Below are positions 33,538 through 43,607 of a stretch of DNA of 64,000 bases, piece after piece; the first letter of the stretch is position 1; each line of letters opens with the position of its first letter. Under the pieces are notes generated by a model. That model was not told the origin of the DNA. It searched no databases and was given only the letters and a program-made list of their open reading frames with translations. Position numbers and translations under genes: made by a program. The stretch lies in assembly GCF_001659605.2 (NCBI RefSeq), contig NC_035173.2, positions 10,807,065 through 10,871,064 on the forward strand, written 5' to 3'. The stretch is from Manihot esculenta (lineage: Eukaryota; Streptophyta; Magnoliopsida; Malpighiales; Euphorbiaceae).

Positions 33538-35846
33538 TGTAATACCCGGCTAGATTTCGGTATCGGAATTCCTACCGTCCGGTGGAATCTCGGATGTCGG
33601 AAGCCTCTAGTGGGGTAGAAACATGTTTTCATAAAATGGTTTAATGTATTTCATGATTTTAAGTAAAAAGGAAATGAGTTTTTGCATGAAAATAACCTTG
33701 GAGGAAAACTCAGGTTCGGTCGCCGAACCTCAAGTTCGGCCGCCGAACATGCATGCGCTTCGGGTGTGCCTTAGGCCCCCAAAAGCATAAGTGAGGGAAG
33801 TCCAGGTTCGGCCGCCGAACCTCAAGTTCGGCCGCCGAACATGGCATGCATGCGGAGGCACTTTCGGCTCCCGAACGTGGCCTGGCCAGCCACCTATAAA
33901 GGGGTCCCTTAGCCGAAAACGGGCGAGCTTTTTTCCCATTTTCGGCCAAGGTGAGCTCTCCGCCGCCCCTCACCGATCTTGAGTTCTTTCCTTCAAATCT
34001 TTCACGATTTTCATTAGTTTTATCCTTGTTTTGAAGATTTTGAGCTTTTGAGCAAGTTTTGGAGCTTGGAGGTTCAAGGAAACTCTCTCTCTCCCATTTT
34101 CCGAGCTAGGGTCGTTCTCCTCTCGATCTTCAAGAGGTAAGGGCCGATCTTGAGCTTATGACATGTTTTAAGTAAGTTTTAAATAGATCTATGGGGTAGA
34201 ATGCATGTTTAGCTCATAGTTAGGTTTATGGGTTTATGTTATGTTTTTGGACAATGTGAATGCTTGATGTGTTGTAGATGGGGTTTGAGTTAGTTTGAAG
34301 CCCCTAGGAACTTGTATGCTTGAGTATGTATGTTGTAGAATGGGTTTATGCATGTTTGAAAAGTTTGGGAGGTGTATGTGCATGAGGAACCATGTTTCTG
34401 CCCTTTGGCAGAAACCAGGTTCGGCAGCCGAAGGACTTTCGGCCGCCGAACCTGCCTGGGAGGCAAGCCTTTCGGCTGCTGAAGCCTGCCCCCGAAAGAG
34501 GACTTTCGTCTCTGGAGGGCAGTTTCGACTGCCGAAAGTGCCGCCGAACATGCATGAGTTTCGTCTCTGTCTGGGAGTTTCGGCCGTCGAAGGTGCCGCC
34601 AAACCTGCCTGACTTTCGGCTCTGGAGGGACTTTCGGCCGCCAAACCTGCCGCCGAAAGTGCCCTGTCCAGCCTTCCTTTGCATGTTTTTCTATGGTTGT
34701 TTCATGATGTTTTAGGGGGTTTTTGGGGAGTAGTTTAGAGTTATGTTCATGTATGTTTGGTCCCTCATTTGAGTCCACCTGTGTAGGTTCGGACCCGAGG
34801 AACCGAGGACCCCAGCAGTGAGTCAGCTGCTCCAGTGTCTGGTCAGAGCTATCCAGAGGTGAGTGGAATAACTTATTACGTTTAAAGCAAACAGATGGAC
34901 ATTTTTAGCATAACTCACACATCATTAATGCCATGAGATATACTAGGTTGTTGCATTAGAATTCACGAATATGTTGCATTGCATAAATTGTTGTTGATGT
35001 GGATGAATGTTGGATGATCCATAGTCCTCGACCTATGATGTGACGATATGATATGTACGGTATGGAAAGTAAGACCAGTGGGACCCATTCTATGTTCGCT
35101 GGCACTATGTAAGAGAAAGACCATGACCCATTCTATGTTCTGGCACAGTTGGACTGTTATGTTATGCCATGTAAGAGGAAGACCAGGACCCATTCTACGT
35201 TCTGGCACAGTTGGACTATGTAGAGGACTATTGGTGACAAATTCATCCTTGATGTGATTAGCTGTGATATGATGCATTCCATGTTATCATATGTTTTAAA
35301 AGTTTTATTATTCTGCTCACTGGGCTCTAGTAGCTCACCTCTCTCCCTAAATCCCCGGGTTTGCAGGTACAGGGTAGACTAGGAGGTCCACAAGAGTATT
35401 GAAGTCATGTGTTTGTAATAGATATAGTGTGGACATGATAAATTGTAAAACGATGTAAAGTAATGTATGTAATGATATTGAGGATTAGAGATTGTGCTTG
35501 ACCCAATGTGTAAGGTATCCCTTTTTATACATGATCTTAGATGATTTGTGATGTTTATGTAAACCAGCTCAACATATGTTGTATTGCCCATTGGGGCATT
35601 GATGAGATCCCACAGAGGGGTCATGGTTATGATTATGACTATGTTCAGTGCTTGCACAGGTTGAGTTTGGTGTATGATAGAATGTATGAAAGAAAAGTTT
35701 TAATTTTTATTTTTTATGAATGTTGTCGATCATGTATGGGATTAAGCAGGTTCACAGGATGTATGTTAGGCTTGCTACGGGTCCCGGCGGCCTTAAGCCG
35801 ACCTGGATCCTAGCGCCGGTAGCGGTCCGATTTTTGGGTCGTTACA
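33538..35846 (+). repeat. 3' LTR of the chromovirus
   Basis: It is 2309 bp with the same termini as the 5' LTR. Compared with it there is an extra CCTCAAGTTCGGCCGCCGAAC unit near 33816-33836, and an extra repeat of the ACCCATTCTACGTTCTGGCACAGTTGGACT block at about 35125-35215. Both length changes are duplications inside repeat-rich stretches. Confidence 0.92.
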
Positions 35847-35851
35847 CTATC
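35847..35851. repeat. Target-site duplication CTATC, right copy
   Basis: Identical to 25957-25961. Confidence 0.9.
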
Positions 35852-35924
35852 TTTTGATGACAATTCACGGCTCACTTTGAAAAATTTTCATATAAAATCA
35901 ATATTCAATGATAAATGAATGATT

Positions 35925-36190
35925 AAAGTATTAAATATTAGTTGAATTATTTCATTAAATTGAAGTATGTTATATATGAAATGATAATTGAAAAACTAGC
36001 GTTTAATAATTTTCATATAAAATATTGATATATAAAATGATAATAAAAAAACTAGTGTTTAATAATTTTCATATAAAATCAATATTCAATATTTTATATG
36101 AAAGTATTAAATATTAGTTGAATTTTTTCATTAGATTGAAGTATGTTATATATGAAATGATAATCGAAAAACTAGTGTTTAATAAGAATT
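35925..36190. repeat. 176-bp imperfect tandem repeat containing a 13-bp inverted repeat
   Basis: AAAGTATTAAATATTAGTTGAATT recurs at 35925 and 36101 and is followed in both copies by TTGAAGTATGTTATATATGAAATGATAAT and AAAAACTAG(C/T)GTTTAATA. At 36067-36079 and 36091-36103 the arms TTTCATATAAAAT and ATTTTATATGAAA form a perfect 13-bp hairpin with an 11-nt loop. Non-coding. Confidence 0.6.
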
Positions 36191-36724
36191 TTAATTTTAG
36201 GTAATCATTTGAGTTAATCACTTAAATTTAAAAGAGGGCAATAAAAATATTTCAACTCATATAATGACAATTAAAGGATGAAAAAGATTAATTTTGGGAT
36301 AAATTGAAAATATAAAAGTTTAAGTGTTGGGTTTTAAAAATATAGGACTGATTCATTAATTGGATTAAAATTAGGGACTCAAGTATAATTTATTCTACTA
36401 ATAATAATAAGTGTAATTTATAATATACCCTTGAAATTTAACAGAACATACAACTTAGTCCTTTATCATTTTAAGGAAAAACAATTAAGTTTCTAAGATT
36501 TTATTATGTTAAACAAATAATCATTCTATTAAAATTTATTGTTATTCTATAACAATCTAATCTTTTAAAATTTACTTTTTATAATAATTTAATTTTTTTA
36601 ATTTAATAATTTGTGAAAATTTAATTTTTATAGTTTAATATTTATAATCATATAATCCCTTTAAGTTAACATCTTCAATTAACGGTTAATTAACAACAAA
36701 CTAAAAAAATAATATTTTGTTAAT
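36191..36724. other. AT-rich intergenic DNA, no gene seen
   Basis: Composed of AATTT/TTAAA words with no coding signal. It lies between the chromovirus and the duplicated promoter of the CONSTANS-like gene. Confidence 0.5.
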
Positions 36725-36799
36725 AAAATAAAAATTTAAAAATCAAATTATTTATTATTAAAAAAAATAAGAACTAAATTATAAATTTTACTAAATCTC

Positions 36800-36875
<76 letters not shown>

Positions 36876-37382
36876 TGTATTAAAATAGAAATTTGAAAAA
36901 GAGAAACTAAGTTGACCAAGGAAATAACCGCGTCTGCAGTCTTCCTTGACCATAAAATCAAAAGCTATTCAACGACAAAGGCCACATTTCCCACCTGAGA
37001 TCTCGATATCTCAAAGAAACAACCCACCAAAATCTCGAGAGATGAGATGACTTGGCAGCCAGTTTGTGACCCATTTCACAACCAAAATTTACCATCCAAA
37101 AAACTAGCTCCCGAACAGCACTCCTGGCCCAACCCATATATTCTCATATTCTCCACATCAGCATCTAATCATTTTCTATAGCCATGTTGTTACACGTGGC
37201 AACAACCCATTAATTTTAGCCAAAACCTCAATAAATAATTGACTATGCCTGACTCTTCTCTCGTACTACTTACCGGCATAACGCCAGCCAACCCAACTCA
37301 AGCTCTCCCGCTGCTCTTTTGTCTTTTCTCGTCTCTTTTTCAAGTATTTTATTCTGTGTTTATGGAAATTGGCTGATTCTAC
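36725..37382 (+). promoter_or_regulatory. Promoter and leader of the CONSTANS-like gene (copy 1 of a duplicated segment)
   Basis: This 658-bp block precedes the CONSTANS-like start codon and recurs in the same orientation at 61587-62227. Shared landmarks are AAAATCAAAAGCTATTCAACGACAAAGGCCACA, GAGATGAGATGA-TTGGCAGCCAGTTTGTGA, CCCATATATTCTCATATTCTCCACATCAGCATC, and TGACTCTTCTCTCGTACTACTTACCGGC near the likely leader. Promoter use is inferred from position. Confidence 0.7.
36801..36873. repeat. (AAT)n microsatellite upstream of the CONSTANS-like gene
   Basis: About 24 trinucleotide units. A shorter related tract of about 10 units lies at the equivalent place in the duplicate (61684-61713). Confidence 0.95.
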
Positions 37383-37567
37383 CTTTCTTTTCCATCAATC
37401 ATTCATAGCTTTAGTTAAGAGAGTTCTTTCTTTTTTCTTTTTATTTCCGTGTTTTGTGATTGTTTTTTTTAACGGGGTAGAAGGATTTGCGTTGTGAGAG
37501 AAGTAAGGCTAATAATAATGCTCAGTTCTAGGCTCAGATATTACTTCGAGAAGTGTGGAAGGTAAAT

Positions 37568-38853
37568 ATGGAACCGTTATGTGAGTTTTGTGGGGTTGTA
37601 AGGGCAGTAGTTTATTGTAAATCAGATTCTGCAAGGCTGTGTTTGAACTGTGATGAATTTGTACATTCTGCAAACTGTTTATCTCGAAGGCATTCTCGTT
37701 CACTTCTCTGTGATAAGTGCAATTCCCAACCGTCAATTCTCCGGTGTTTAGATGACAAGTTGTCTATTTGTCAAAACTGTGATTGGAATAATACAAATAG
37801 TTGTTCAAGCTCCGGCCACCATCTCCAAGTCTTGTCTTGTTACACCGGTCGACCTTCTTTGGCAGAATTTTCTAGGATTTGGTCTTCTGTTCTTGATGCT
37901 TCTCCTAGTACAACAACTAGTTATGATCCTGAAGGATTGGGAACGACGTCGCTTCCCTCTCTACAAGGAAATGAGGATTCCATGATTAGTTGTTTGAAGA
38001 ACAAGGATAATGAAGGCACCTTTGGATTGGTGACTAGAAAGTTGAATGAATTAGAACCTTGTATGAGGTCCTCTAATGTCATTCCACAGGATCCAAATTC
38101 TGTTCCTCATGGTAGAGATCAAGAATCTTTCTTGCCTGAGGATCCAAACATGTCAAAGGTAAAATTAATTTCACTCAGTTTTTCTAATTACATTACTCAA
38201 ATAAACATGGCCCAATTCATTTTCTTGTGTGTCAATTACTTCAGGCCGGTTGCTCCAATTTCAAAGATCTTGAAATTCCAGATGGTGAAGATTTATGTGA
38301 AGGTCTCAACATGGATGATGTTGCATTGAACTTTGAGAATGGTGATGATATATTTGGATGCCCTCAAGTTCAACCCAGATACCACCAAGGGGATATTAGA
38401 AAGGATTGCATTTTAATGGAGAAAAGTTTATCAGTTACTGAATCTAACGCTGGTCGTGTTGACAATACCATAGAGGTTTGCTTTAACTTAAAATTCTGAA
38501 TTCTTTTTTTTTTTTTATTTGAATTTCTGGTTCTATATTGTTCTACCATTCATTTCATGAGAAACTTATTAATTATTCCTTGTGCTATAACCACATTAAT
38601 TACCATGGGTTTGAGTTACAGAAACAATTTCTCTGACTGTACAAATGAATCATTCCTAGAGCTCTTGCTTCATTCCCTAGATCACTCTTTTCTATTATAG
38701 TAAAATTAATGAATTGATTCTGGCATTGGACTTTTAGCCAACTAGGTTTAAAAAGAAAAATCTTAAATTCCATGTTCGGATTTTTTTTTAATTAGTTTTT
38801 TTTTCTGAAACCTCAGATGTATCATTTACCCATATGTACGATGTGATAAGTTA

Positions 38854-38898
<45 letters not shown>

Positions 38899-39583
38899 TC
38901 CATCCGTCTATTTTCTCGACTTTTTTCGGTTAGTGATAAACACTTCCGTTCTTAAGTTTTTACCTGTGTATTTTTTCAGGTAACCTCATCTGGACAGCAA
39001 GACTGCATCGCATTCCAATCACCTCAAGTTGCCTGTTCAACAAGTATGATACAGGCAATGTATGGTAGTACTAGTTGCTTGTATATGAACCCGAGTTTCA
39101 ATAGAAGTATTAATCTTGGATTTCCAACTACCACTCGACAAATTCACTCAAGCATATCTCTTTCACCATCCAATATCACTGGTGAGAGCAGTGCTGCTGA
39201 TTATCAAGATTGTGGAATATCACCAGTGTTTTTGACCAAAGAATCACCACGGGAATTGAATTTGGAAACAAGCTGTCCACAAGCAAGGGAAAAAGCTAAG
39301 ATGAGATACAAAGAAAAGAAGAAGACAAGAATGTATGTGTTTGCTTCTAACTCCAACTACATTTCAGGTTAATGCATGCATTTCTGTAGGCTTTCCAGCT
39401 TGTGGGTTCTGACAGATTTTTCAAAATTGGTGATGTTTTTGCAGATTTGGTAAGCAAATCAGATATGCCTCTCGTAAAGCCTTGGCTGATACTAGAAAAC
39501 GTGTCAAAGGTAGATTTGTAAAAGTTGGTGAAGCATATGATTATGACCCATTTGTAAATAAATACAAATTATGCCTCTCGTAA
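37568..39583 (+). CDS. COL: CONSTANS-like B-box/CCT transcription regulator, 4 exons
   Basis: Nuclear regulator of the BBX family, of the group with one canonical and one divergent B-box plus CCT (COL9-12 type). Such proteins act in light, clock or flowering control. Exons 37568-38158, 38245-38475, 38980-39332 and 39445-39583; all are GT-AG and in phase, giving 437 aa. The chosen ATG begins [10 protein letters not shown]-box 1 is residues 5-45 with the Cys/His set complete. Divergent B-box 2 is about 47-95 (C-D-K-C-N ... C-Q-N-C-D-W). The middle region carries the conserved [10 protein letters not shown] block near residue 245. The CCT domain is about 378-421 (R-Y-K-E-K-K-K-T-R across the exon 3/4 junction, then [10 protein letters not shown] and R-V-K-G-R-F). 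The last residues and the stop codon come from a 15-bp repeat of CCT-coding sequence. The orthologous COL number is not determined. Intact frame, probably functional. Confidence 0.92.
38858..38894. repeat. (TA)n microsatellite in CONSTANS-like intron 2
   Basis: An uninterrupted run of about 18 TA units about 90 bp upstream of the exon 3 acceptor. Confidence 0.95.
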
Positions 39584-39804
39584 ATGCATGATGTGTAAGC
39601 CCCATCTGTATTTAATTTGTGCCAAGCAATTTGTGGACAATCTAGTTAAAAATACGCCGCTGCAGTAGCATGATGATCTTTAGCCTCTAAAGAACACGAT
39701 TCTTTCGCTGCTTCGTGCTACTGGACTCTATTCAAGATAAAAAGCGACAAGTTTCATCAATGCTGCTTACTTAGTTTTGGAAGAGCAGCTGCTTGTTTCT
39801 GTTT
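39584..39804 (+). other. 3' UTR region of the CONSTANS-like gene, cut by a copia insertion
   Basis: Non-coding sequence after the TAA with transcript-like composition. The copia element begins at 39810, about 226 bp past the stop codon, so it may lie in or just past the 3' UTR. No AATAAA was found before the insertion. Confidence 0.4.
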
Positions 39805-39809
39805 GTCCA
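39805..39809. repeat. Target-site duplication GTCCA, left copy (right copy ATCCA)
   Basis: GTCCA precedes the 5' copia LTR and ATCCA follows the 3' LTR at 56046-56050. Four of five bases match, as expected for an old insertion. Confidence 0.65.
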
Positions 39810-39996
39810 TGTTGACTTATTTGCTGATTCTAACTTATTTTAGGAATATGATTTGATTTGATTAGAATTCTTAATTATTTCTGTAATTATTATTTTGGTT
39901 TAAATATAATTTTTTGTGTATAAGTAGTCATGTAAACCAACTCTAAAAATTAAGAGTGAAATACAAGAATACTCTAAATTTTCTCAAAATTCTTCG
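39810..39996 (+). repeat. 5' LTR of the copia element
   Basis: It is 187 bp and starts TGTTGACTTATTTGCTGA. It ends ...AAAATTCTTCG where the 3' LTR ends TTCTTCA, so the terminal A has mutated. It is clearly homologous to 55846-56045 but diverged and slightly shorter. Confidence 0.8.
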
Positions 39997-40007
39997 TGGT
40001 ATCAAAG
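39997..40007 (+). promoter_or_regulatory. Primer binding site of the copia element
   Basis: TGGTATCAAAG immediately follows the 5' LTR and matches the initiator tRNA-Met type site with one change from TGGTATCAGAG. Confidence 0.7.
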
Positions 40008-40411
40008 TTTTTTTTTTCCTGATTTTAGGGTTCAAATTCAAATTTTCCTCTTTAGGGTTTCAAAACCCTAAATCTACCTTTTTTGGTACTTACCCATCTA
40101 GGAGCCTTTCCTCCTCTCACCACCGGTACCAGGAGAATCGTTGGACTGTCGCCGGCAGATCGCTTAGTTCCGATGCCAAAAAAGCCTGCATGTAAGGCTC
40201 ACGCGCCTCCCTTTCCCGGCGCGTGTCCCATCGCTTCTCGGCGCGTGACCAATCGTCTGACGCTGCTTCGCTGCTCCAATCACTCTGGCGACGATTCTGA
40301 CCATTTTTCCGGCCTTCCCATGCAGCCTGGTGTTTTGGTGAATCAATTGGGCTCTTTTGTGCGTACAACTTTGAGTACCTTCTATTCTTTCACGGTTCAT
40401 AAATCTTTACC

Positions 40412-40939
40412 ATGGCAGAAGGTAAAAGGGTCTTAATTCCTAACTTTGATTACTCATTCTCCGGTGCCACATCTAACTTTGTAAAGTCAGGTAATGCTTC
40501 CTCTCTTAAAAATGTTCCATGGATTATCGATTCTGGTGCGAATAGACATATGACAGACTCTTCTAAAGGCTTTCTCAATTATTTTCCTTCTCTAACCAAA
40601 GATAGTGTCAGAATTGCTGATAACTCTTTTACTCCCATATCCGGAACAAGTTCTGTTATTTACACATCCAACATTAAATTATCATTTGTCCTTCATGTTC
40701 CCCACTTTTCTGTCAACCTTTTATCTGTCAGTGCTATCACCAATGCCCTTAACTGTAAAATTAAATTCTTTCTTGATCATTGTGTTATTCAGGATCTTCG
40801 CACAGGAAAGAGGATCGGCAATGGTAGGCTGCATGATGGCTTATATATGTTGAAGAGTGATCCAAGTTCTTTAATATCTCAAACTTGTTTTGGAGAAAAT
40901 AAAGATATCAATCAGGAAATAATACAGTGGCACAGGCGG
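40412..40939 (+). pseudogene. Copia protease and start of the integrase zinc-finger region
   Basis: An open frame with I-I-D-S-G-A-N-R-H-M-T (copia protease active site, near 40530) followed by the S-A-I-T-N and R-L-H-D-G-L-Y-M-L blocks and the start of the GAG-pre-integrase motif (Q-W-H-R-R). There the Athila-type LTR interrupts it. The frame resumes at 53038-53042 after the duplicated GGCGG. It lacks a proper gag; the 0.4 kb before it is degenerate leader. Confidence 0.8.
40935..40939. repeat. Target-site duplication GGCGG, left copy
   Basis: GGCGG precedes TGATAGGCGG and is repeated exactly at 53038-53042. It defines the Athila-type insertion. Confidence 0.9.
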
Positions 40940-42461
40940 TGATAGGCGGTTGTCGAAGCCGTCAAAAATAAACCTATTAAACAATCAACAATAAACTTGT
41001 AGATAGTGGCAATAGGGTCGAACCACAGGGAATTGACACTAAAGATCTTCCTAATAATAACCAAGATGAGTAAATAACAAATAATTAAAAGATGGGGGTT
41101 TGATTTGATGATTAAAATTAAATAGCAAAAGAAAGCAATAATTTAAATAGATGAGAATTTCAGTGAGAAAGAGATTCTAGCTGAAGTGTGAGTCTAATTC
41201 AGTTTGTTCAGAATTGATCATTGATTATCAAAGACTCCTATTTGATTTCAATAAATCAGTTTTGGTTGTGGAAGACGCTTCTCACAATCCAAATTCTTCC
41301 TTAGTTCTAGTTTGATTAGGAAACGTTCGCTAATCAAACACTAATCAACAAGTTGCCAAGGAACGTCCTTGGGGCATTGTAGCATCGAACAACTGTTGAT
41401 TGCATTAAGACTTAGAAAAATCCAATTCTATCCTTGCCAACCGCGTGGTCAAGTTTAGATTATGCAACTTGATTAAATGTGTATTTGAACAACCTAAGCA
41501 ATTACGGACCTAAATCATTCAAACAATATTACTTAAGCAATTTAAAAGCAATGGGCCCTTATTGATTCTAAAAGCAAAGTAATAATTATGGAAAAGATCA
41601 GTTTGCATAAATATTGAAACAAACAAGAGTTCAACAATGGAGTATTAAACCTCCCAATTCATCACAAATCTGAATATTCTCAACTTCAACTAGAAAAGAA
41701 AAGAGTTTAGCCACTCATGGTGGACTAAATACACAAAAAAAGATGAAAGGAAAGGAAAAAGGAAGATGCTGGAGAGTTTCTGGCGAGTTCAATTCCTCAG
41801 CAGAAGATGCCTTTGCTGGTTTGGAGGTTGCCCTTTTATAGTTGAAGAGTTCCATCCTTCTAGGGTTTTGAAACCCCTTTTTAATTTGGCTTGTGACTCC
41901 TCTTTTGATGTTGAATTTGATTGCAACTGGAATTCCTTAGGTGAGAAACTCTTTCGTGGCTCTTGGAATTGTTTTGGTAGTGATTGAGTTGGATTTGGAC
42001 TTTTGAAAACTTGAAATTCGATTTCCTGAACAATTTCCCGCTCTGCTGTATTTTCTGCTGTCGAAGTGATTTGTCCTGCGATTTGACCAGTTTCTTCAAG
42101 TGATTGGGCAAATCGCTGACCAGATCGCTTCTCTGTGAGTCAGTCCTCTATGTCTCTGCGAGTGATTTGGCCAGTGATCCTCGCGTTTTTTGGGCAAATC
42201 ACTTGCCATATCACTACTGCCTGTTGCCTCCGGGTTTCTGCTTCAGCTTGATCTGGGCAGTGATTGGAGCAGATTATCTGGTGATCTTGGGCAAATCACT
42301 GGGCAAATCATCCTTTTGTAAATTTTCTGCACTTTTTTTCTCCCATTTTCCAATTTCTTCCTTTTCTGTAAAAACAAGATAAAAACCATAAATTAAACTG
42401 AAAAATGTGTAAATAAGCAATAATAATTATGATAAAAATGTGGCTAAATTATACTTGATCA
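40940..42461 (-). repeat. 3' LTR of the Athila-type element
   Basis: It is 1522 bp, from TGATAGGCGGTTG to TACTTGATCA. Differences from the other LTR are near 41436, 41607, 42022, 42074 and 42159. It holds a hairpin module at 42162-42202 and a variant hairpin at 42078-42116. Confidence 0.92.
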
Positions 42462-42476
42462 AATACCCCCACACCT
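42462..42476 (-). promoter_or_regulatory. Polypurine tract of the Athila-type element
   Basis: On the minus strand AGGTGTGGGGGTATT abuts the 3' LTR. It is purine-rich with a G5 core, interrupted by pyrimidines. Confidence 0.7.
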
Positions 42477-42797
42477 AGCTTTTTGCTTGTCCTCAAGCAA
42501 CAAATAACTTAGCCAATCAAGTCCCCTTTTTCCTTAGAGCCTAAGTACCATTTAATCAGCCCCCCCTAGACTCCTAATCTGAATTATCACAGTATAGAGT
42601 ACATGCACTAAGGTCATCCTCTCCTTTCCTTGTTTCCTTTCACCTACCATGGTCAAGAGAAAGGTTTTTGAATCAATTATGCTTAATCCTTTATGTTAGT
42701 TTTAATGCAACCCCTAGGAGTGACTTGCCCCTTTTCTCTTCTCTATTTCTTTTTATTTTTGTTTTTATTTTCATCAGCACTTATTCTTATCCTTGCC

Positions 42798-43049
42798 TGA
42801 AAAAGTCACTAACCTTTTTACGCGATTGTGTACATGGGTGATACACCCCCGGTTATTCAGTTAGTCACTTGTTCAAGTGGCTACTAGCTCTGTTCATAGT
42901 CTAGACCATCGAAACTTATTTGCTTGAAAAAGTTACTGACCTTTTTACGCGATTGTGTACATGGGTGATACACCCCCGGTTACTTAGTCAGTTACTTCTC
43001 CAAGTGGTTATTAGGCTCAGTTCATAGTCTTAGACCATTGGAACAAGTT
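42798..43049. repeat. 126-bp tandem duplication in the Athila spacer
   Basis: Two copies (42798-42923 and 42924-43049) share GAAAAAGT(C/T)ACT, CCTTTTTACGCGATTGTGTACATGG, GTGATACACCCCCGGTTA, AAGTGG and TTCATAGTCT-AGACCAT. Divergence between copies is far greater than between the LTRs, so the duplication predates this insertion. Confidence 0.8.
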
Positions 43050-43555
43050 TGTGATTAGTGCTTTGTGCTAGTTTTTCATGATAATTTGGGCAAATCAGCT
43101 CATAGGGAGTTACACTAACTTTGTGTTTGCATGTATTTGTATTTTTATTTCCCTTGACCTTAGCAAATTTAAGGATTCAATTCAAGAGAAAACTCCCTAA
43201 GTGAAGGTAACATACTGTGAATGATTCAATTTAGGCTTAAAGGGGTGGCAAATCAATGGGGTCATGAGATAAGGGCACTCTTTCAACTTTGTTATCTATG
43301 TTGAGTAGAGCAATTAGCTACAAAATTCTGTGTGTGTGTGCTAGGAGTGTGAAAAAAAATTCTGGTGTGTGCAAAAAGGGGTGAGAACAATGCAAAAAGA
43401 AACAAAAAGAAACAACAAGAAGCAAAAAGATGGTGTAATTAATGAATAAATACTCTCCAGTACCCCCACACCTATCCCACATATTGTCCTCAATGTGTGA
43501 ATAAACATATAGAAAAAATGAAGGAGAAAAGGGAAAGGGACTCCCTGGCCTGTGA

Positions 43556-43596
43556 GTGATTTGACCAGTGACTTGGGCAAGCACTGGGCAAATCAC
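43556..43596. repeat. Hairpin module, spacer/third-ORF edge
   Basis: GTGATTTGACC, a 19-nt loop, then GGGCAAATCAC (43556-43566, 43586-43596). The arms pair over 10 of 11 positions. The same arms and the same 19-nt spacing occur at 42162-42202, 45544-45584 and 52738-52778. Confidence 0.75.
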
Positions 43597-43607
43597 TGGG
43601 CAGATCG

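Larger units (their letters stand above)
25962..35846 (+). mobile_element. Full-length Ty3/gypsy chromovirus (Tekay/Del-like), 9.9 kb
   Basis: Complete structure: 5' LTR 25962-28189, primer site 28193-28205, gag-pol frame 28460-33430, polypurine tract 33525-33537, 3' LTR 33538-35846, target duplication CTATC. Domain order is gag with zinc knuckle, protease, RT, RNase H, integrase and a C-terminal chromodomain-like tail, which places it among chromoviruses, most like Tekay/Del. Five in-frame stops and a short integrase deletion make this copy non-autonomous. Two solo LTRs of the same family lie at 756-5403 and 1876-4156. Confidence 0.93.
42477..43607 (-). other. Non-coding spacer between third ORF and 3' LTR
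   Basis: About 1.1 kb without plausible coding sequence, as is usual at this place in Athila elements. It contains the 126-bp tandem duplication listed next and, at its ORF-proximal edge, the hairpin module 43556-43596. Confidence 0.6.

Noticed and set aside
37553..37567. Upstream extension of the CONSTANS-like protein by five residues
   Set aside because: It would need a GTG start. The ATG at 37568 gives the family's M-E-P-x-C start.
40935..40950. GGCGG repeated as GGCGGTGATAGGCGG read as a microrepeat
   Set aside because: The first GGCGG is the target duplication and the second belongs to the LTR start. The right flank at 53038 confirms it.
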